The notes under the pieces are model-generated. The model had not been told where the DNA came from. It worked only from the letters and a program-made list of their open reading frames with translations, and did not search any database. Position numbers and translations under genes: made by a program. Source: VRUE01 sp963774405 (GTDB lineage Bacteria > Actinomycetota > Thermoleophilia > Solirubrobacterales > 70-9). From it: a stretch of 64,000 bases of DNA. Of the stretch, positions 1-15,668 are shown piece after piece (the stretch's first letter is position 1; the number at the start of each line of letters is the position of its first letter). The DNA lies in NCBI GenBank assembly GCA_963774405.1, contig CAVZEV010000005.1, forward strand, positions 868,001 through 932,000. The letters run 5' to 3'.

Positions 1-546
1 GCGGGTGCGCGGCTGCGTGGTCGCCCCCTCGGCCGCCTGCCCCGGCGGCGACCTGCGCGGCGCCAGCCTGCACGCGGCGTTCCTCTCCTACGCCGACTAC
101 CCGGAAGGCGAGCTTCCGCAACGCCTCGCTGACGCTCGGCAACATCTCCTTCGCGAACTTCGCCGGGGCGGACTTCGGCGGCGCCGTGCTGGCCGGCAGC
201 GCCGCGGTCGGGACGAAGCTGACCGGCGCCGGCCTGGCGAAGGCGAACCTGACCCTGGCCGACTTCGTCGGCGCCGACCTGCGCCGCGCGAAGCCTGCGC
301 GCCGCCGATGCCCGCAGCGCCAACTTCACCCGCGCCGACCTGCGCGGCGCCGACCTGCGACGCGCCGACTCGAAGGGGTGGCCTTGATCCGCGCCGACCT
401 GCGCGGCGCCGACTTCACCGGCGCCGACCTGACCGAAGCGATCCTGACCGGCGCCAAAACTGACCCCGGGCTTCACCGCCGGCGCGACCCTCTGCAACAC
501 CTCGATGCCCGACGGCAGCCTCGCCAACCCGCAGCCGAAGTGCTGA
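1..546 (+). pseudogene. pentapeptide-repeat protein, 5'-truncated and frameshifted
   Basis: A(D/N)LxG-type pentapeptide repeats, expected to form a right-handed beta-helix, are spread over three frames. Segments such as GGDLRGASL, FANFAGADFGGAV, NFTRADLRGADLRRAD and RADLRGADFTGADL lie in frames 2, 3, 1, 3 and then 1. The last frame ends with FTAGATLCNTSMPDGS and a TGA at 544-546. The frame switches fall near 100-108, 290, 376 and 460, often beside an extra or missing base in a short run. Each piece is free of stops in its own frame. Sequencing indels therefore seem as likely as true decay. The 5' end lies outside the window and the ligand or role is unknown. Confidence 0.6.
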
Positions 547-740
547 GCCGTCGGGCAGGCCCGCTTCGCCGCCTTGGTGTCGCGCGCCTGCAGGCTCCGC
601 TTCCGCGGCCCCGCCCACAAAAAGAACTTAGGAAATACACATCTCGCTTAAAGGTGGCGGGCCTAACTTGGCCGCATGAGCAAGCGAGACTCCTACGCGC
701 TGGTCCTGGCCGCGATGGTCACCGAGGCGAGCCGGCCGGC

Positions 741-1865
741 TCAGGCAGCGCCGGGCTCGGACTCGGCGACCGTCAGCTCGGCGGTCGGGACGGCCTCGAG
801 CCGCTCGTCGGGAATCGGCTCGCCGCTGCGGATCGAGAGCCCGTACGTGCCCGCCGCCAACCGCTCTTCGGCCCGCTCGACCGCCGCCAGGCGTCCGCGC
901 AGATCCTCGAGCCTGCCGGCGTCGAACTCGTCCTGGTAGAGGCCCTCGGAGTCCATGTCGCCGGGCTCACGGCGTTCGTCGCTCTCCTCGGTGCCTTCGC
1001 CCTCGATCGAGGCGATCTCCCGTTCGACCTGGGCTCGCTCGTTTGCCAGCAGTTCTTTGGCGCGCTCTGAGTTCATGGCCGACACCGTACCCGGACTCAG
1101 CCTTTTGTTCCCGCCGGTGCAGGGAACCGAGAGCAGCCGCAGGCCGACGTCAAGCGCGGGCAGCGCACGCAGGTGCCCGTGGCTGCGCTCCCATGCCCCG
1201 CTCTCGAGGTCGGCTCGCAGGCGCTCCCGTCCCTCGCGCCGCGCCTCCTCCGAGATGCTCTGCCAGACCCACATCGGCCTCAGGACTTCCTCGTCGAAGA
1301 GCTTCTCGGGCCGCGCCCAGAGCGCTGCGAAGAACAGGTCCGTGCAGTCGCGCGGCACCGGGATCGGCTCGACCGTGGCCCCCGCCAGCCGTGCGGCCAG
1401 CGTCGCGCTGGTCGCCCCCGCTCGCCGCTTCAGGGTCAGCATCTCGGGGAAGTAATCGCGGGGGATCCAGAGGTCGGTGAGCGCTTCGGGGTCGAAGGTG
1501 ACGATCACAATCCGTTCCCTGCTCACCCGCTGCAGCTCGGCCAGGCCGGCGCCGAGATCCGCCCAGTGGTGGACGGTCAGCACTGCCAGCGAGGCGTCGA
1601 AGCTGTGATCGCCGAAGGGCAGCTCTTCGGCGCTCGCTTGCACGACCGGCGCCGACCCCGGCGGTCGCTGGGCGATCATCTCGGCCGAGGGCTCGACCGC
1701 CGTCACCTCGCGATCCCGCGGCTCATAGGAGCCGGTCCCGGCGCCGACGTTGAGCACGGTGCGAGCCCCGCCCAGAGCGGCATCGATCCGCGCCGCGATC
1801 CGCGGGTCGGGCCGGCGCACGCGGCTGTAGCCTCGTCCCAGGCGGTCGTAGGGAGTCGCGCTCAC
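741..1865 (-). CDS. class I SAM-dependent methyltransferase joined to a DksA/TraR-like domain (possibly two genes)
   Basis: The 374-residue frame has two parts. Residues 1 to about 245 are a class I methyltransferase with motif I VLNVGAGTGSYEP and a later SLAVLTVHHW segment (UbiE/Methyltransf_11 style). Residues about 264 to 374 begin at an internal ATG (position 1076) and form a coiled-coil, DksA/TraR-like protein with the typical ERLAAGTYGL signature. All four expected zinc-finger cysteines of that family are absent (RSGEP, AELTV). The linker (SVPCTGGNKRLSPGT) looks like translated intergenic DNA: shifted one frame it ends in TGA just before the second part. Two adjacent genes fused by an indel is my preferred reading. 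Substrate unknown. Confidence 0.65.
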   Translation of the reverse strand: MSATPYDRLGRGYSRVRRPDPRIAARIDAALGGARTVLNVGAGTGSYEPRDREVTAVEPSAEMIAQRPPGSAPVVQASAEELPFGDHSFDASLAVLTVHHWADLGAGLAELQRVSRERIVIVTFDPEALTDLWIPRDYFPEMLTLKRRAGATSATLAARLAGATVEPIPVPRDCTDLFFAALWARPEKLFDEEVLRPMWVWQSISEEARREGRERLRADLESGAWERSHGHLRALPALDVGLRLLSVPCTGGNKRLSPGTVSAMNSERAKELLANERAQVEREIASIEGEGTEESDERREPGDMDSEGLYQDEFDAGRLEDLRGRLAAVERAEERLAAGTYGLSIRSGEPIPDERLEAVPTAELTVAESEPGAA

Positions 1866-1955
1866 CGCCTCACTGTATTCAGAGGGTTTCGCCCCGGCCC
1901 TGGGCCGTGTAAGCGGCCCGGCCCCGCAGGTCCAAGGGCGCTATCTTCGGTTCAG

Positions 1956-1980
1956 CCTCGGGCCTCGGCCCGGGGTTTTT
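1956..1980 (+). terminator. Rho-independent-type hairpin in the rpmG leader
   Basis: An 8-bp stem (1956-1963 with 1968-1975) with a CTCG loop is followed directly by five T. The neighbour upstream is on the minus strand, so no gene on this strand needs terminating here. The hairpin lies between a TATCTT (1942-1947) that could be a -10 element and rpmG. A leader attenuator is therefore possible. Confidence 0.55.
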
Positions 1981-2012
1981 CCTTGTAATGGCGCGGAGTA
2001 ATCGAGGGAGAA

Positions 2013-2177
2013 ATGGCTCGCGGAGATGTCCGCATCGCGGTGACGCTGGCTTGCGAAGACTGCAAGCGGCGCAACTACCAGACCAACAAGTCGCGGCGGA
2101 ACTCGCCGGACCGGATCGAGCTGCGCAAGTACTGCCGCTGGTGCGGCAAGCACACGGCGCACAAGGAGACGCGCTAG
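2013..2177 (+). CDS. rpmG: 50S ribosomal protein L33
   Basis: A 54-residue basic protein, MARGDVRIAVTLACEDCKRR..., with two CxxC pairs (CEDC, CRWC) that would bind zinc, as in the C+ form of L33. The length is right for the family. The start is an ATG preceded by GAGGGAGAA. It is the first gene of an rpmG-secE-nusG-rplK-rplA order typical of Actinobacteria. It belongs to the large ribosomal subunit. Adjacent palindromic leader structure suggests control at the RNA level. Confidence 0.95.
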   Translation: MARGDVRIAVTLACEDCKRRNYQTNKSRRNSPDRIELRKYCRWCGKHTAHKETR

Positions 2178-2183
2178 CCCCGA

Positions 2184-2715
2184 TGGCCAAGATCCCGCGC
2201 ACAGCGCAAGGCCGAGCGCCGGGCCCGCGAAGAGCAGGAACGCAAGCGCTCCGGCGACGACGCGCGACGGCGAGTCGCGCGCCCAGCACGACACCCAGGT
2301 GCCGCGTCTCCGGCGACATCGCCGAGATCGAGGCGGTCGAGGCCGGGATGGCGGCCGGCGCCGCCGGAAGCGGCTCTGGAGACCCCCGACGCCCCGCACA
2401 GAGCCTCGCGCGCCGAGCAAGCGCGCCGAGGCGAAGGCGCGAAGGAAGCCGAGAAGCGCAAGCGCGCCGAGCAGAAGCGCCAGCGAGAGCGAGCAGCTCG
2501 CCAAGAAGCAGAAGCAGGCGCAGGCCGAGCGCCAGCGCGGCGGCGTCATCGGCTTCCTCGTCTCCTGCTGGGCCGAGCTGAAGAAGGTCCAGTGGCCCGA
2601 CCGCGACACGCTGGTCCAGGCGACCGCCGTCACGATCATCTTCGTCGCCGTCGCGGCCGCCTACCTCGGCGCGCTCGACGCGGCCTTCAACTTCCTCGTC
2701 AAGCAGATCCTCTAG
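2184..2715 (+). CDS. secE: preprotein translocase subunit SecE (frameshifted)
   Basis: The C-terminal SecE domain is clear: GVIGFLVSCWAELKKVQWP followed by one membrane segment (TIIFVAVAAAYLGAL), ending at 2715. It anchors and stabilises SecY in the Sec translocon. The start is the ATG at 2184, 7 bases after rpmG. The lysine/arginine/glutamate-rich N-terminal region is split over frames: RKAERRAREEQERKR, then GDIAEIEAVEAG, then AKEAEKRKRAEQKR lie in different frames before the C-terminal frame. At least two indels are needed. SecE is essential, so sequence error is the likeliest explanation. Confidence 0.8.
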
Positions 2716-2744
2716 CGGATCTCCGAACAAAGGCTCCTAAGACG

Positions 2745-3269
2745 ATGTATCGCTGGTACGTGATCAACACCTACTCCGGGCACGAGAACAAGGTCAAGCA
2801 CAACCTCGAGCACCGGGTGCAGACGATGAGCCAGGACCGCAACGTGCGCCAGGTCGTCGTTCCCACCGAGCAGGTGATGGAAATGGGCAAGGACGGCCAG
2901 AAAGAGCCGAAAGAGAAGCGCACGATGCCCGGCTACGTGCTGGTCAACATGGAGATGACCGACGACGCCTGGGGCCTGGTCAAGAACACGCCGGGCGTGA
3001 CCGGCTTCGTCGGCTCGCGCAACAAGCCGGTGCCGCTCTCCAAACCCGAGGTCGACCGCCTGCTGCACCGCGAGACCGCCGAGCGGCCGCGCACCCAGGC
3101 CCAGTTCTCGATCGGCGAGTCGGTCAAGGTCATCTCCGGCCCGCTCTCGGACTTCTCCGGCGAGATCGCCGAGATCAACGAGGACGCCGCCAAACTCAAG
3201 GTGCTGGTCTCGATCTTCGGCCGCGAGACCCCGGTCGAGGTCGGTTACGACCAGGTCAAGAAGATCTAG
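2745..3269 (+). CDS. nusG: transcription termination/antitermination protein NusG
   Basis: A 174-residue protein opening MYRWYVINTYSGHENKV with an NGN domain (residues 1-110, PGYVLVNMEM, TPGVTGFVG). A C-terminal KOW domain follows (GESVKVISGPLSDFSGEI). NusG binds RNA polymerase and links it to Rho or to the ribosome. It sits between secE and rplK as in most bacteria. The chosen start is the ATG at 2745; the frame is open further upstream, but that part overlaps secE and is not NusG-like. Confidence 0.95.
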   Translation: MYRWYVINTYSGHENKVKHNLEHRVQTMSQDRNVRQVVVPTEQVMEMGKDGQKEPKEKRTMPGYVLVNMEMTDDAWGLVKNTPGVTGFVGSRNKPVPLSKPEVDRLLHRETAERPRTQAQFSIGESVKVISGPLSDFSGEIAEINEDAAKLKVLVSIFGRETPVEVGYDQVKKI

Positions 3270-3298
3270 GCGCCCGCCCGCTACCCTCTCCGATCCCG

Positions 3299-3721
3299 AT
3301 GGCAAAGAAAGTCCTCACCCAGATCAAGCTGCAGATCTCCGCCGGCTCGGCGAACCCGGCGCCGCCGGTCGGCCCCGCGCTGGGCCAGCACGGCGTCAAC
3401 ATCATGGAGTTCTGCAAGGCCTTCAACGCCCAGACCCAGTCCGAAGGCGGGACGATCATCCCGGTCGAGATCACGGTCTACGAGGACCGCTCCTTCACCT
3501 TCATCACCAAGACGCCGCCGGCGGCGGTGCTGATCAAGGAGGCGATCGGGATCAAGAAGGGCTCGGGCGAGCCCCACGTCAACAAGGTGGGGACGATCTC
3601 GATGGACCAGGTCCGCCAGATCGCCGAGCGCAAGATGCCCGACCTCAACGCCAACGACCTCGACGCCGCCTCGAAGATCATCGCCGGCACCGCCCGCTCG
3701 ATGGGCGTCGACGTCAACTAG
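3299..3721 (+). CDS. rplK: 50S ribosomal protein L11
   Basis: A 140-residue protein with the L11 signature: KLQISAGSANPAPPVGPALGQHGVNI near the N-terminus and the C-terminal rRNA-binding domain IIAGTARSMGVDV. L11 forms the GTPase-associated centre with 23S rRNA and L10/L7-L12. It lies 29 bases after nusG and 13 bases before rplA. The usual L11-L1 pairing suggests a shared transcript. Confidence 0.96.
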   Translation: MAKKVLTQIKLQISAGSANPAPPVGPALGQHGVNIMEFCKAFNAQTQSEGGTIIPVEITVYEDRSFTFITKTPPAAVLIKEAIGIKKGSGEPHVNKVGTISMDQVRQIAERKMPDLNANDLDAASKIIAGTARSMGVDVN

Positions 3722-3734
3722 GAGACCGTCAGCC

Positions 3735-4481
3735 ATGGCCCACGGCAAGCGCTATCGCAAGCAGCTCGACAAGGTCCAGCGCGACCAGGCCTACCCGCCG
3801 GTCGAGGCGATCGCGCTGCTCAAGGAGACCGCCAGCGCCAACTTCGACGAGACGGTCGAGCTGCACGTGCTGCTCGGCGTCAACGTCCGCCACGCCGAGG
3901 AGCAGCTGCGCGGCACCCTCGCCCTGCCCCACGGCCTCGGCAAGGACGTCACCGTCGCCGTCTTCGCCCAGGGCCAGCAGGCCCGCGACGCCGAGGCCGC
4001 CGGTGCCGATTTCGTCGGCGGCGACGACCTCGCCAAGAAAGTCGAAGAGGAGGGCTGGACCGACTTCGACGTCGCGATCTCGACCCCGCAGATGATGGGG
4101 ACGGTCGGCAAGCTCGGCCGCGTGCTCGGCCCGCAGGGCAAGATGCCGAACCCCAAGGTCGGCACCGTCACCGACGACATCGAGAAGGCGGTCAGCGAGT
4201 CCAAGGCCGGCAAGGTCGAATACCGCACCGACCGCCAGGCGATCGTCCACATGGCGATCGGCAAGGCCAGTCTCGCGCCCGATCAGCTGCTGGAGAACTT
4301 CAACGCGGTGATGGAAGAGATCATCCGCGCCAAGCCCTCGGCGGCGAAAGGCCGCTACATCGTCACCTGCACCTTGGCGACGACGATGGGCCCCGGCATC
4401 CGGGTCGACGCCTCCAAGGTCGGCGACCGCGACGAAGTCGCCGCCGCACCCCAGGCGGCAGAGGAGCCGGCGGTCGCCTAA
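3735..4481 (+). CDS. rplA: 50S ribosomal protein L1
   Basis: A 248-residue protein with L1 motifs (VELHVLLGVNVRHAEEQLRG; LGRVLGPQGKMPNPKVGTV). L1 forms the mobile stalk at the E site. In other bacteria it represses its own L11-L1 message. The C-terminus carries a short alanine/glutamate-rich extension (AAAPQAAEEPAVA), a style repeated in other ribosomal proteins here. It follows rplK closely and is followed by a 110-base leader before rplJ. Confidence 0.96.
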   Translation: MAHGKRYRKQLDKVQRDQAYPPVEAIALLKETASANFDETVELHVLLGVNVRHAEEQLRGTLALPHGLGKDVTVAVFAQGQQARDAEAAGADFVGGDDLAKKVEEEGWTDFDVAISTPQMMGTVGKLGRVLGPQGKMPNPKVGTVTDDIEKAVSESKAGKVEYRTDRQAIVHMAIGKASLAPDQLLENFNAVMEEIIRAKPSAAKGRYIVTCTLATTMGPGIRVDASKVGDRDEVAAAPQAAEEPAVA

Positions 4482-4530
4482 ACTCCCCCGCCGCGCAACC
4501 CGAGACCACCGGCAGCCGCCGACGGGACTC

Positions 4531-4553
4531 AAACGTGACATATCGACACGTTT
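4531..4553 (+). promoter_or_regulatory. hairpin in the rplJ leader
   Basis: The intergenic region before rplJ contains a perfect 7-bp stem, AAACGTG (4531-4537) with CACGTTT (4547-4553), around a 9-base AT-rich loop. L10 operons are commonly autoregulated through a structured leader bound by L10/L12. This hairpin may be part of one, but no full L10-leader consensus could be matched by eye. Confidence 0.35.
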
Positions 4554-4591
4554 CAGGCCCATCGGCAGTGGAACTCCGGTGTAGGTGAGAC

Positions 4592-5119
4592 ATGAATAGA
4601 GACGAAAAGGCAATTGCAATTGAGGAGATCGCCGCTGACATCGCGGCGGCCGAGGCGATCTTCGCGGTTGACTACCGGGGCATCAGCGTCCCCCAGGCGG
4701 CCGAACTGCGGGCGAAACTGCGCGAATCCGACGCCAGCTTCCGCATCGTCAAGAACCGCCTGACCAAAATCGCCGCCGACAAAGCCGGCGCGGGCGAGCG
4801 CCTCAACGCGCTGCTGCAAGGGCCGACCGCGCTCACCTTCGTGCGCGGCGATACCGCCCAGGCCGCCAAGGCGATCTCGACCTTCAACAAAGAGCACAAA
4901 GTGCTCACCTTCAAGGGCGGCTTCATGGACGGCGCCGACGTCGACGAGGGCGGCTTCGAAGCGATCGCCAAGCTGCCCTCCCGCGACGTCCTCAACGGCC
5001 AGTTCGCCGGCGTCGTCGCCAGCCCCCTGACCGGCCTGGTCCGCGGCCTAGGCTCGATGATCCAGGGCGTGGCGATCCAACTTCAGCAGCTTCAAGCGCA
5101 AAAGGAGAAAGAAGAGTAG
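4592..5119 (+). CDS. rplJ: 50S ribosomal protein L10
   Basis: A 175-residue protein with the L10 N-terminal fold: FAVDYRGISVPQAAELRAKLR and FRIVKNRLTKIAADKAG. A C-terminal helix (GVAIQLQQLQAQKEKEE) provides the L7/L12 binding platform. It is the base of the stalk that recruits translation factors. The stop is at once followed by the rplL start, as expected for coupled translation of L10 and L12. Confidence 0.95.
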   Translation: MNRDEKAIAIEEIAADIAAAEAIFAVDYRGISVPQAAELRAKLRESDASFRIVKNRLTKIAADKAGAGERLNALLQGPTALTFVRGDTAQAAKAISTFNKEHKVLTFKGGFMDGADVDEGGFEAIAKLPSRDVLNGQFAGVVASPLTGLVRGLGSMIQGVAIQLQQLQAQKEKEE

Positions 5120-5512
5120 ATGGCAACCAAGGTTTCAACAGATGACTGGATCGAGGAGCTGAAGAGCATCTCGGTGCTGGAGCTTTCCGAGCGGATCAAA
5201 GCGCTCGAGGAGGAGTTCGGCGTCTCGGCCACGGCCGTCGCCGCTGCCGCTCCGGCTGCTGCCGGCGCCCCCGCCGGCGACGGTGGCGGCGAGGAAGAGT
5301 CCTCCACGGTCGACGTCGTCCTCGCCGAGGTCGGCGGCCAGAAGGTCCCCGTGATCAAGGTCGTGCGCGCCGCGACCGGGCTTGGCCTGAAAGAGGCCAA
5401 GGCGATGGTCGACGAGGCCCCGAAGGCGATCAAGGAGGGCGTCGAGCGCGAGGAGGCCGACAAGCTCAAGGCCGAACTCGAGGAGGCCGGCGCCACCGTC
5501 GAGCTCAAATAA
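5120..5512 (+). CDS. rplL: 50S ribosomal protein L7/L12
   Basis: A 130-residue protein: N-terminal dimerisation helices (ISVLELSERIKALEEEFGV), an alanine/proline/glycine hinge (about residues 38-55) and the C-terminal factor-binding domain (KVPVIKVVRAATGLGLKEAK). It forms the multimeric stalk that activates EF-Tu and EF-G. It begins immediately after the rplJ stop. Confidence 0.96.
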   Translation: MATKVSTDDWIEELKSISVLELSERIKALEEEFGVSATAVAAAAPAAAGAPAGDGGGEEESSTVDVVLAEVGGQKVPVIKVVRAATGLGLKEAKAMVDEAPKAIKEGVEREEADKLKAELEEAGATVELK

Positions 5513-5669
5513 ATCTCGCATCAACCGCGGTTGGAACCCTAGGCAGGGAGCCAAACTCGCGGCAGAGCGTGGCCGTGTGTTATTTTTCGCGGTCGCGCTC
5601 AGTTTTGTCCCCTGCCCGATATCCGCGCTGTACCTAACGTCCCTCTGACCTTCCGAGGAGTCGCCCGTC

Positions 5670-13294
<7,625 letters not shown>

Positions 13295-13304
13295 GTGGTG
13301 GGGG

Positions 13305-13423
13305 GAGGGGCCGGGGTGCCCCTCCCGCTTGCTGGGTTTTTCGCCTTGCGCGCAGCGGTACTCGCTGAGTGGGCTGTGCGAAAAACATGACGCCGCTGCG
13401 CGGGAGGGGCACCCCGGCCCCTC
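13305..13423. repeat. palindromic element B, copy 1
   Basis: Two 24-bp arms (13305-13328 and 13400-13423) are perfect reverse complements around a 71-base core. The core holds a second 9-bp stem (GTTTTTCGC with GCGAAAAAC). Copy 2 at 15676-15794 has the same core length and near-identical core. Its arms differ at five positions, every one compensated on the other arm. It lies just after the rpoC stop, between convergent genes, so it may act as a strong bidirectional terminator. Confidence 0.8.
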
Positions 13424-13436
13424 TCTCAACACGCAA

Positions 13437-13466
13437 AACGGCCCGGACGAGATCGCCCGGGCCGTT
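13437..13466. terminator. bidirectional Rho-independent-type terminator after rpoC
   Basis: A perfect 10-bp stem, AACGGCCCGG (13437-13446) with CCGGGCCGTT (13457-13466), with a 10-base loop. It has an A run on the left and T on the right. It lies between the convergent rpoC and the minus-strand secreted-protein gene and could serve both. Confidence 0.55.
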
Positions 13467-13480
13467 AGCTCCTCCCAGCT

Positions 13481-13525
13481 TCCGGTGCGCCTTTTGCACC
13501 TGGGGGGTGCATAAGGCGCACCGGA
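13481..13525. repeat. palindromic element A, copy 1
   Basis: The outer arms TCCGGTGCGCCTT and AAGGCGCACCGGA are shared with the other two A copies. They continue into an inner stem (TGCACC/GGTGCA) with one T-T mismatch and a 5-base loop, giving about 20 bp in all. It sits 9 bases from the stop of the minus-strand gene and could terminate it. Confidence 0.75.
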
Positions 13526-13534
13526 GCGGGGTGG

Positions 13535-14185
13535 TTAGTTGCTGCTGCCGCCGGTGAGGCAGTAGGCGAAGACGGTCAGGGTGCTGGCTGAGCCGTTTTG
13601 GTTTTTCGCCTGGTACTGCCAGCCGTTGCCGCTGCGGAGGTTCGAGGTCATCTCGACTCCGAAGTTGGCGGGCTGGGCGCCGCCGCTGATTACGGTCGTT
13701 CCGGCCGGGCACTGGACCGAGACGCTGCCGTTGGCGCCGGCGGCGATCGGGGTGCTGTTGCTGACCTGGATGATCGGGCCGAGCTCTGAGGCGCGGACCG
13801 AGCCGGCCTGCAGCTCGCTCGAGCCGACCGAGTCGGGGCCGAGGTCGTTGGCGGTGAGCGACTGATCCGCCACCTCCGAGGAGCCGACCGAGGCGGGCGC
13901 CAGGTCCTGAGCGGTGAGGCTGTCCGGGGCGACGTCGGATGATTCGACGCCGTTTTCGGCGATCTCGGTCGTGTCGACCGCGTTGGGGGCGATCTTGCCG
14001 GCGGCGACCGCGTTGTCGCGGAGGTCGACGGTGCGGATCGTGCCGTTGACGATCTGCGGCGAGCGCACAGTGTTCTTGCCGACGACGCCGGCGGCGAAGG
14101 CGCTGCCGGTGAGGGCGGCGAACAGGGCCAGGCAGGCGATCACGAGGGCGGGGGAGGGACGGAATGTGCGGGTCTTCTTGGTCAT
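13535..14185 (-). CDS. secreted repeat protein of unknown function
   Basis: 216 residues. A basic N-terminus and hydrophobic core (ALVIACLALFAALTGSAFA) give a clear signal peptide. The mature protein begins with NTVRSPQIVNGTIRTVDLRD and then degenerate repeats of about 15-20 residues built on S-x-D/E-L/V-A-P-x-S/D (DVAPDSL, DLAPASVG, DLGPDSVG, ELGP). The C-terminal 80 residues resemble a small beta-rich domain with two cysteines (VQCPAGT, AYCLTG). Such signal-peptide repeat proteins are common in Thermoleophilia; no function is known to me. Elements A flank it on both sides. Confidence 0.75.
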   Translation of the reverse strand: MTKKTRTFRPSPALVIACLALFAALTGSAFAAGVVGKNTVRSPQIVNGTIRTVDLRDNAVAAGKIAPNAVDTTEIAENGVESSDVAPDSLTAQDLAPASVGSSEVADQSLTANDLGPDSVGSSELQAGSVRASELGPIIQVSNSTPIAAGANGSVSVQCPAGTTVISGGAQPANFGVEMTSNLRSGNGWQYQAKNQNGSASTLTVFAYCLTGGSSN

Positions 14186-14280
14186 CGGAGGTTCCTTTCG
14201 TTGGGTGTTTGATCCGATGGACCAAGCTTCGAATCGATCGCCCCTTCTCTCTACGGACCCCAGGGGTGGTCTTCCTCACC

Positions 14281-14331
14281 CCTTCCGGTGCGCCTTTTCC
14301 CCGATATGGAGGGGAAAGGCGCACCGGAAGG
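14281..14331. repeat. palindromic element A, copy 2
   Basis: Arms 14281-14302 and 14311-14331 pair over about 21 bp with one bulged T around GATATGGA. The outer CCGGTGCGCCTT/AAGGCGCACCGG is the A consensus; the inner stem (TTTCCCC/GGGGAAA) differs from the other copies. Unlike copies 1 and 3 it sits in a divergent promoter region, 12 bases before the monooxygenase start. A simple terminator role does not fit here. Confidence 0.75.
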
Positions 14332-14343
14332 TAGATTTGACCT

Positions 14344-15668
14344 GTGCCAGCCGCTCAGAAGGTCTGCGTGATCGGCGCCGGGTCGTCCGGGATCGCCGCC
14401 TGCCAGGTGCTGGGCGCTCGCGGGATCGCCTTCGACTGCTTCGAGAAGGGCTCGGAGGTCGGCGGCAACTGGCGCTACGAAAACGACAACGAGCTCTCCT
14501 CGGCATACCGCACGCTGCACATCAACACCTCGCGCGGGTTGATGGTCTACAGCGACCTACCCGATGCCGGACGACTATCCGGACTATCCCAACCACTTTC
14601 AGATCGCCCGCTACTTCGACGACTACGTCGACCACTTCGCCCTGCGCGAGAGGATCCGCTTCCGCACCGAGGTGCTCAGCGTCGTGCCGGTGGACGGCGA
14701 GTGGGAGGTGACGGTGCGCGAGCGCGACGGGGACGAGGAGAGTCACCGCTACCGCGCCGTGCTGGTTGCCAACGGGCACCACTGGGACCCGCGCTGGCCG
14801 GAACCGCCGTTTCCGGGCGCCGAGGAGTTCGAGGGCGAGCAGATCCACGTCCACCACTACCGCGAGCCGGAGGTCCTGCGCGGCAAGCGGGTGCTGGTGC
14901 TGGGGATCGGCAACTCGGCGACCGACATCGCGGTCGAGGCCTCGCGGATCGCCGATGCCACCTTCCTGGCGATGCGCCGCGGCGCCTACGTCATGCCCAA
15001 GTACCTGAACGGCAAGCCGACCGACGAGGCGGCCTCGAAGCTGCTGACGATGATGCCGCTTGCGGTGCAGCGCTTCGTGCTCGGGCGCATGGTGGGCCTG
15101 ACCGCGGGGGACATGACCGCCTACGGGCTGCCCCAGCCCGACCACAAGCTGCTCGAGGCCCATCCCACGGTCTCGGCCGAGCTGCTCTCCCGCCTCGGCC
15201 ACGGCGACATCGAGGTCAAGCCCAACATCGATCGCTTCAGCGGCGGACGCACGGTCAGGTTCGTCGACGGCAGCGAGGAGGAGATCGACCTCGTCGTCTA
15301 CTGCACCGGCTACAAGATCAGCTTCCCCTTCTTCGACGACGGACCTGGTCTCGGCCGAGGAGAACCGCCTGCCGCTCTACCGCCGCGTCGTCTCGGTCGA
15401 GCACCCGGGGCTCTACTTCATCGGCCTGATCCAGCCGCTGGGGGCGATCATGCCGCTGGCCGAGGCGCAGGCGGAGTGGGTCGCCGATCTGCTCAGTGGC
15501 CGGGGGACGCTGCCATCGCCGAGTGAGATGCGGGCGGAGATCTCAGCGGCGGAAAGGAAGATGAGGAAGCGCTACGTGGCTTCCAAGCGGCACACGATTC
15601 AGGTGGATTTCCAGCCTTATTTGAGGGAGCTGCGGCGGGAGAGGAAGCGAGCAGCTCAGCGGGTTTGA
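14344..15668 (+). CDS. flavin-containing monooxygenase (frameshifted)
   Basis: FMO/Baeyer-Villiger-type enzyme oxidising an organic substrate with NADPH, FAD and O2. The FAD-binding GAGSSGIAACQVL is at the N-terminus. The linker LVANGHHWDPRWP resembles the FMO signature region. The NADPH site is VLGIGNSATDIAVEA, and DLVVYCTGYKISFPFF matches the family ATG/CTGY motif. The gene starts with GTG at 14344. It changes frame near 14560 (extra C before the ATGCCGGACGAC stretch) and near 15345 (extra G before GACCTGGTCTC), ending at 15668. The two corrections restore one continuous protein of about 440 residues. Substrate unknown. Confidence 0.75.

Noticed and set aside
676..939. Short plus-strand frame starting MSKRDSYALVLAAMVTEASRP
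   Set aside because: The first 20 residues look protein-like, but the rest is antisense to the DksA-like domain. At most it is a remnant.
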